From: Sorangium aterium
GTDB lineage: Bacteria; Myxococcota_A; Polyangia; Polyangiales; Polyangiaceae
Reading direction: 5' to 3'
Length of the DNA: 64,000 nucleotides
Assembly: GCF_028368935.1 (NCBI RefSeq)
Contig: NZ_JAQNDK010000001.1
Location: 806,001-870,000, forward strand
Shown: piece by piece, positions 60,109 through 64,000 of the stretch
Layout of the letters: every line of letters begins with the position of its first letter
How positions within the stretch are numbered: position 1 is the first letter of the stretch
Position numbers and translations under genes: made by a program
The notes under the pieces: model-generated
Told to the model about the DNA's origin: nothing
What the model saw: the letters and a program-made list of their open reading frames with translations, nothing else
Databases searched by the model: none

Positions 60109-61539
60109 ATGCAATCGAAGTTTGGAACCGACCTGACGACAGGCAGTATCCCGAGACATATCGTGAGTTTCTCCCTCCCGATGCTGATCGGGGGCTTCCT
60201 TCAGACGACCTACAGCTTCATCAATGCCATCTGGGTCGGTCAGTTCCTGGGCACGGCGGCCCTGGCGGCCGTCACCGTGAGCTTCCCGGTCATCTTCACC
60301 ATCTTCGGCGTCGGGATGGGGATGACCCTGGCAACGAACATCCTCGTCTCGCAGAGCTTCGGCGCCAGGCGGTTCGATGAGCTGCGGCGCGTGGTCGACG
60401 GCTCCACCGTGCTGATCTACGGCCTGGGCCTCCTGCTGACCGCCCTCGGGGAGCTCTTCACGCCCCAGATCCTCCGCGCGATGGACACGCCGGCCGACGT
60501 CTTCGCGCCGTCGGTCAGCTATCTCCGCATCTACCTGCTCTCGCTGCCGTTCAGCTTCGGCATGTTCGCGCTCCGGAGCATGCTGCAAGGCACCGGCGAC
60601 TCCAAGACGCCGCTCTATTTCCTGCTCGGCTCCGTCGCGCTGACGACCGTCCTCGACCCGCTCCTCATCTTCGGGCGGCTGGGGCTGCCGGAGCTCGGCC
60701 TGAACGGGACGGCCTGGGCCACGCTCGTCTCTCAGGCCATCGCGCTCGTGGCGCTCAACCTGTACCTCCACGCCCGCAGGTCGCCGATCGCGCCGAGCTG
60801 GCCGCGCTTCGGCCAGCTCGGACCGACGATCCGAAAGACGCTCCGTATCGGCGCGCCGGCGGCCGTCCAGCAGTCGGTGGTGGCGCTGGGCATGGTCGTC
60901 GTGACGGGGATCGTGAACGGGTTCGGGGAGATCGCGACCGCAGCGTTCGGCGCGGCCTCGCGCATCGACCAGATCGCCTTCCTGCCGGCGATCAACATGG
61001 GGATGGCGATATCGACGCTCGCCGGGCAGAACCTCGGGGCGGGGCACCACGGCCGCGTGCGCGAGATCTTCGCGTGGGGTTGCCTGTTCAGCGGCGGGAT
61101 GACGCTCCTCATCTCGGCGGTGGCGGTCGCGTTCCCCGAGGCGCTCCTCAGGGTGTTCATCACCGATCCGGCCGTCATCGAGCTCGGCGTGTCGTACCTG
61201 CACACGGTCGGCGCGTGCTACGTGTTCTTCGGCCTCACCTTCGTGAGCAACGGCATCATCAACGGCGCCGGCGCGACCATGGTCACGACCGCGACGACGC
61301 TGCTCAGCCTCTGGGTCGTCCGCGCCCCGCTCGCGTACTGGCTCTCGCGCGAGATGCGCAACGTGAAGGGCGTCTGGTACGCCATCGCGGCGAGCTTCGT
61401 CGTGTCGATGATCACGGGCACCGCCTACTACGCCTCGGGGCGATGGAAGCGGGCCCTTGTCCAGAAGGCGCCTCCGGGCGAGGCGCCGAGGCAGGCCGAC
61501 CCCGCGCAGGCGTTTGCGAGCGAGGTCGGAGAGGCGTGA
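60109..61539 (+). CDS. MATE-family multidrug efflux transporter
   Basis: The 476-residue membrane protein has twelve hydrophobic helices and the MATE layout of two six-helix halves. Typical stretches are LPMLIGGFLQTTYSFINAIWVGQFLG at the start (shown in part: SLPMLIGGFLQTTY), TNILVSQSFGAR in helix 2-3, RSMLQGTGDSKTPLY in the first half and AGQNLGAG in the second. It exports organic cations or drugs in exchange for H+ or Na+; the substrate is unknown. AGGAA precedes the ATG. A strong hairpin follows the stop. Confidence 0.93.
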   Translation: MQSKFGTDLTTGSIPRHIVSFSLPMLIGGFLQTTYSFINAIWVGQFLGTAALAAVTVSFPVIFTIFGVGMGMTLATNILVSQSFGARRFDELRRVVDGSTVLIYGLGLLLTALGELFTPQILRAMDTPADVFAPSVSYLRIYLLSLPFSFGMFALRSMLQGTGDSKTPLYFLLGSVALTTVLDPLLIFGRLGLPELGLNGTAWATLVSQAIALVALNLYLHARRSPIAPSWPRFGQLGPTIRKTLRIGAPAAVQQSVVALGMVVVTGIVNGFGEIATAAFGAASRIDQIAFLPAINMGMAISTLAGQNLGAGHHGRVREIFAWGCLFSGGMTLLISAVAVAFPEALLRVFITDPAVIELGVSYLHTVGACYVFFGLTFVSNGIINGAGATMVTTATTLLSLWVVRAPLAYWLSREMRNVKGVWYAIAASFVVSMITGTAYYASGRWKRALVQKAPPGEAPRQADPAQAFASEVGEA

Positions 61540-61567
61540 GGGCGGCGGAAGCGCCCGCGCGGACCGG

Positions 61568-61599
61568 CCGCCCTGCGCGGGGGCTGCCGCGCAGGGCGG
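61568..61599 (+). terminator. GC-rich terminator-like hairpin after the MATE gene
   Basis: A perfect 13-bp stem (61568-61580 and 61587-61599) with a 6-base loop lies 29 bases after the stop codon. No T-run follows. Confidence 0.5.
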
Positions 61600-61796
61600 A
61601 AGGCCTCGGATCGCCGCCGCTCGGCCGCCTCGCGCCGTGGACGCGCGCCCGGTTTGCCTCGTCCGGTTCGCCCGCTTCGCCTCGCGCCGGTTCCCCTCGC
61701 CGCTCCCCCTCGCCTGATGACGCGCAGAGCGCGGGAACCTGACGCGCCCCCGTTCCGACTCATGCGGGGACCGCTCCTGGTCCGCGAGGAGAACCG

Positions 61797-62399
61797 ATGC
61801 AGCTCTCGAACAGCAGGTCACCCGAGGCCCCCGCCTCGACGCGGCGGCGGCGCGCAACCGCAGCGCTGGATCCCCGCCATACGCTGCTGATCTCGTGCTT
61901 CGACGCCGCGCTCCCCTTCGGACGGATGGGGCTCGCTGCCGACGGGGTGCCCTGCGCGCAGGTCCGATCGCCGGCGCACCTCGTGGCGCCCTGGAAGGAC
62001 AACGCCGAGAGCGAGAATGCTTCGCTCCTGCTGTCGCTCTCGATGCGGGAGACACACGACGTCGTGATCTGCGGCCACGTCCGGTGCGCGGCGCTCGAGG
62101 TGCTCCTCGACGGGGAACGCGATCGGCAGGCCTTCAGGCTCCTGTCGCAGGTGCCCGCGGCGCGCGCCACGATCGACCTCGTGCGCCACAACTACGTCGG
62201 CCTCCACCGCGACGCCCTCCGCGAGGTGACGGCCCAGGAGAACGTGCTGACCCAGCTCGATCACCTGCTCACCTACCCGCTCCTGGCGCAGGGAGGCGGG
62301 CCGCGCGTCCACGCCTGGCTATACGACGAGCGCGACACGTCGCTCTGGGCCTACTCCTTCGAGGAGTCGCAGTTCGCGCACCAGATCTCGCTCCGGTGA
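61797..62399 (+). CDS. Beta-carbonic-anhydrase-like protein with a changed Asp/Arg dyad
   Basis: The 200-residue protein has the beta-carbonic anhydrase order of motifs: Cys ligand in LLISCFDAALP (about 34), His and Cys ligands in VICGHVRCAAL (H93, C96) and the later ENVLTQLDHLLTYP, which fits the usual NV-xx-Q-xx-L-xx-P helix. The Cys-x-Asp-x-Arg dyad of active enzymes is here CFDAA, so the Asp stays but the Arg is lost. Zinc binding is likely, but normal CO2 hydration is in doubt. The N-terminal 25 residues are basic and disordered. GGAG lies seven bases ahead of the ATG. It converges with the helicase gene. Confidence 0.78.
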   Translation: MQLSNSRSPEAPASTRRRRATAALDPRHTLLISCFDAALPFGRMGLAADGVPCAQVRSPAHLVAPWKDNAESENASLLLSLSMRETHDVVICGHVRCAALEVLLDGERDRQAFRLLSQVPAARATIDLVRHNYVGLHRDALREVTAQENVLTQLDHLLTYPLLAQGGGPRVHAWLYDERDTSLWAYSFEESQFAHQISLR

Positions 62400-62486
62400 G
62401 GAAGAGCGCGGGTCGGAGAGCGCACGTCGGGCGGCACGAGTCAGAGCGCGCGACTCGGGATAGGGCGAATTCTGCCGGAATGACGG

Positions 62487-62554
62487 AACCGCCAAGGCGC
62501 CATAAGACGCCAAGATTTTGTGTTTTCTTGGCGTCTTATGGCGCCTTGGCGGTT
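62487..62554. terminator. 29-bp perfect inverted repeat between convergent genes
   Basis: Arms 62487-62515 and 62526-62554 are exact complements around a T-rich 10-base loop (TTTTGTGTTT). It lies between the ends of the carbonic-anhydrase-like and helicase genes and could terminate transcription both ways. Its words (CGCCAAG, GCGCCATAAGACGCC) are less GC-rich than the surroundings, so it may be an inserted repetitive element. Confidence 0.75.
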
Positions 62555-62586
62555 CAAACGACCCCGCCTTCAGTCAAAGCACTCCG

Positions 62587-64000
62587 TCACGGACTCGGAG
62601 GGCTTGAGTCCGAGAGCTCGCCGTCCCCGCCCTCGCCGCCGTCCGGCCCCCGGAGCTGCGCCGAGAGCAGGCCGACGAGCTCCTGCGTCGAGAGCTTGCC
62701 GGCGGCGTCCTTGCCGCCGAGCACCTGGGCCACGAGCGAGCGCTTCTCCGCGTGCAGCGACAGCATCTTCTCCTCGATCGTCCCGAGCGCCACCAGGCGA
62801 TAGATGGTGACCGGCCGCCGCTGACCCAGGCGGTGCGCCCGATCCGACGCCTGATCCTCGACCGCGGGGTTCCACCAGGGGTCGAGGTGGATCACGTTGG
62901 TGGCCGCCGTGAGGTTGATGCCGAAGCCCCCCGCCTTGAGCGAGATCAGAAAGAGCGGCGCCGACCCCTCCTGGAACTCGCGCACCCGCTCGGCCCGGGC
63001 CTTCCGGGGCGTCTCGCCGTCGAGGTAGACGTACGCGACGCCGCGCGCCTCGAGCGCCTCGCGCACCAGCGCGAGGTGCGACGTGAACTGGCTGAACACG
63101 AGCGCGCGCTGCCCCTCCGCGCACAGCTCGTCGACGAGCCCGAGGAAGCGCGCGAGCTTGGACGAGTCGAGCGCCGAGCGCGCGTCGTAGAGGCGCGGGT
63201 GCGAGGCGAGCAGCCTGAGGCGCGTGAGCGCCGCCAGCACCTCGACGCGCCGCTCCTGCTCGCGCCGGACCGCCCGGCTCGTCTCGAGGTCGGACAGCGC
63301 CGCGAGGCGCGCGTCCTCGTACAGCTGCCACTCGGCGCCCGAGAGCACGACCGGCACGCGCACCTCGGTGCGCGCCGGCAGCTCGGCCTCCACCTGCGCC
63401 TTGGTCCGCCGGAGGAGGAACGGGGCGAGCACGCGCCCGAGCGCGGGCCCGGCGGCGGGGTCGATCTGCCGCTCGATCGGCATGGCGTAGCGGTCGCGGA
63501 ACGCGTCCCATCCGCCGAGGAGGCCGGGGAAGACGAGCGCGAAGAGGCTCCAGAGCTCGCCGAGGTGGTTCTCGATCGGCGTGCCCGAGAGCGCGAACCT
63601 GAAGTCCGCCTGGAGCGCCCTCGCGGCGCGGAAGCGCTGGGTGGTCGCGTTCTTCAGGCTCTGCGCCTCGTCGAAGACGACCGTGGCGAAGCGCCGCGCC
63701 GCGAGGCGCGCGGCGTCGCGCACGAGCAGGCCGTAGCTGAGCACCATCACGTCGCCCGGGCCGAGCCGCGCGAGCGCGCCGTCGCGATCGGCCTCGTCCG
63801 CGTAGACCGTGAGGCGGAGGGAGGGCGCGAAGCGCCGCGCCTCGTCCTGCCAGTTGAAGGCCACCGAGGTGGGCGCGACGACGAGCGCCGGCCCGCGCTC
63901 GCCGCGCTCGAGCAGGACGGCGAGCGCCTGCACCGTCTTGCCGAGGCCCATGTCGTCGGCGAGCACGCCCCCCGCGCCCCAGGCCGCGAGCCGCACGAGC
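62587..64000 (-). CDS. SNF2-family DNA/RNA helicase-like ATPase (N-terminal part outside the window)
   Basis: About 471 residues of the C-terminal part are present; the gene runs off the window. SNF2/RapA-type motifs are complete from motif I onward: LADDMGLGKTVQ (Walker A), VVAPTSVAFNWQDE, VVFDEAQSLKN (DExx), ALSGTPIENHLGELWSLF, VFSQFTSHLALV, FLISLKAGGFGINL and AHRLGQRRPVTIYRLVA. These enzymes use ATP to move along or remodel DNA-protein complexes. The Gly/Asp/Ser tail is short. The missing N-terminus may hold a SWIM or HARP-type domain, which cannot be checked here. Confidence 0.95.
   Translation of the reverse strand, partial: LVRLAAWGAGGVLADDMGLGKTVQALAVLLERGERGPALVVAPTSVAFNWQDEARRFAPSLRLTVYADEADRDGALARLGPGDVMVLSYGLLVRDAARLAARRFATVVFDEAQSLKNATTQRFRAARALQADFRFALSGTPIENHLGELWSLFALVFPGLLGGWDAFRDRYAMPIERQIDPAAGPALGRVLAPFLLRRTKAQVEAELPARTEVRVPVVLSGAEWQLYEDARLAALSDLETSRAVRREQERRVEVLAALTRLRLLASHPRLYDARSALDSSKLARFLGLVDELCAEGQRALVFSQFTSHLALVREALEARGVAYVYLDGETPRKARAERVREFQEGSAPLFLISLKAGGFGINLTAATNVIHLDPWWNPAVEDQASDRAHRLGQRRPVTIYRLVALGTIEEKMLSLHAEKRSLVAQVLGGKDAAGKLSTQELVGLLSAQLRGPDGGEGGDGELSDSSPPSP

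Overview
The window is about 64 kb of very GC-rich bacterial DNA that looks like a myxobacterium of the Polyangiales/Sorangium type. That placement is an inference from gene content: four Hanks-type Ser/Thr kinases (one with a STAND NTPase and WD40 repeats), a hybrid histidine kinase, an alternative complex III next to a caa3 oxidase, Cys-rich lipoproteins with internal repeats, and many large proteins of unknown function. No rRNA, tRNA or CRISPR array was seen.

Region 1 (1-12067, + strand) is one respiratory operon. It holds the 3' end of actA, then actB, actC, actD, actE and actF (alternative complex III), a small one-helix protein, an SCO copper chaperone, and ctaC, ctaD, ctaE and ctaF (A2-type caa3 oxidase). 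Most neighbours overlap by 1-4 bases, so translation is probably coupled. The products would move electrons from quinol through haem c to oxygen. Region 2 (12068-18843) holds two secreted lipoproteins, a ferritin-like protein, a TetR/Rieske oxygenase pair with two AcrR-like operators, a GNAT acetyltransferase and an orphan gene behind an AT-rich leader. Region 3 (18844-24225) is repeat-rich. It holds a Pro/Ser-rich protein, an array of eleven 17-bp repeats that runs into an IS4-family element with 76-bp terminal inverted repeats, and a CrtI-like FAD oxidoreductase whose stop codon spans the IS junction.

Region 4 (24226-35768) carries a zinc-ribbon kinase, a TamB-like envelope protein, a DUF1285-like protein, a methyltransferase, an envelope TPR protein and a membrane kinase. 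That kinase is the last gene translationally coupled to pyruvate kinase. Region 5 (35765-44381) is housekeeping: pyk, pnp, rpsO (with a good sigma-70-type promoter), ruvX and hisS, plus a second zinc-ribbon kinase. Region 6 (44393-46767) is the most unusual part: a secreted protein of repeated aromatic beta motifs, coupled by an ATGA overlap to a 203-residue protein that looks like a full-length COMM-domain (COMMD) protein, a family known mainly from eukaryotes.

Region 7 (46828-64000) holds a hybrid histidine kinase behind a membrane metallopeptidase/TPR protein, an MFS exporter, the 1733-residue kinase-STAND-WD40 protein, a helical protein of unknown function, a MATE exporter, a beta-carbonic-anhydrase-like protein, a 29-bp perfect hairpin and the C-terminal part of a SNF2-type helicase that runs off the window. 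All family calls come from reading motifs by eye; no database search was run.
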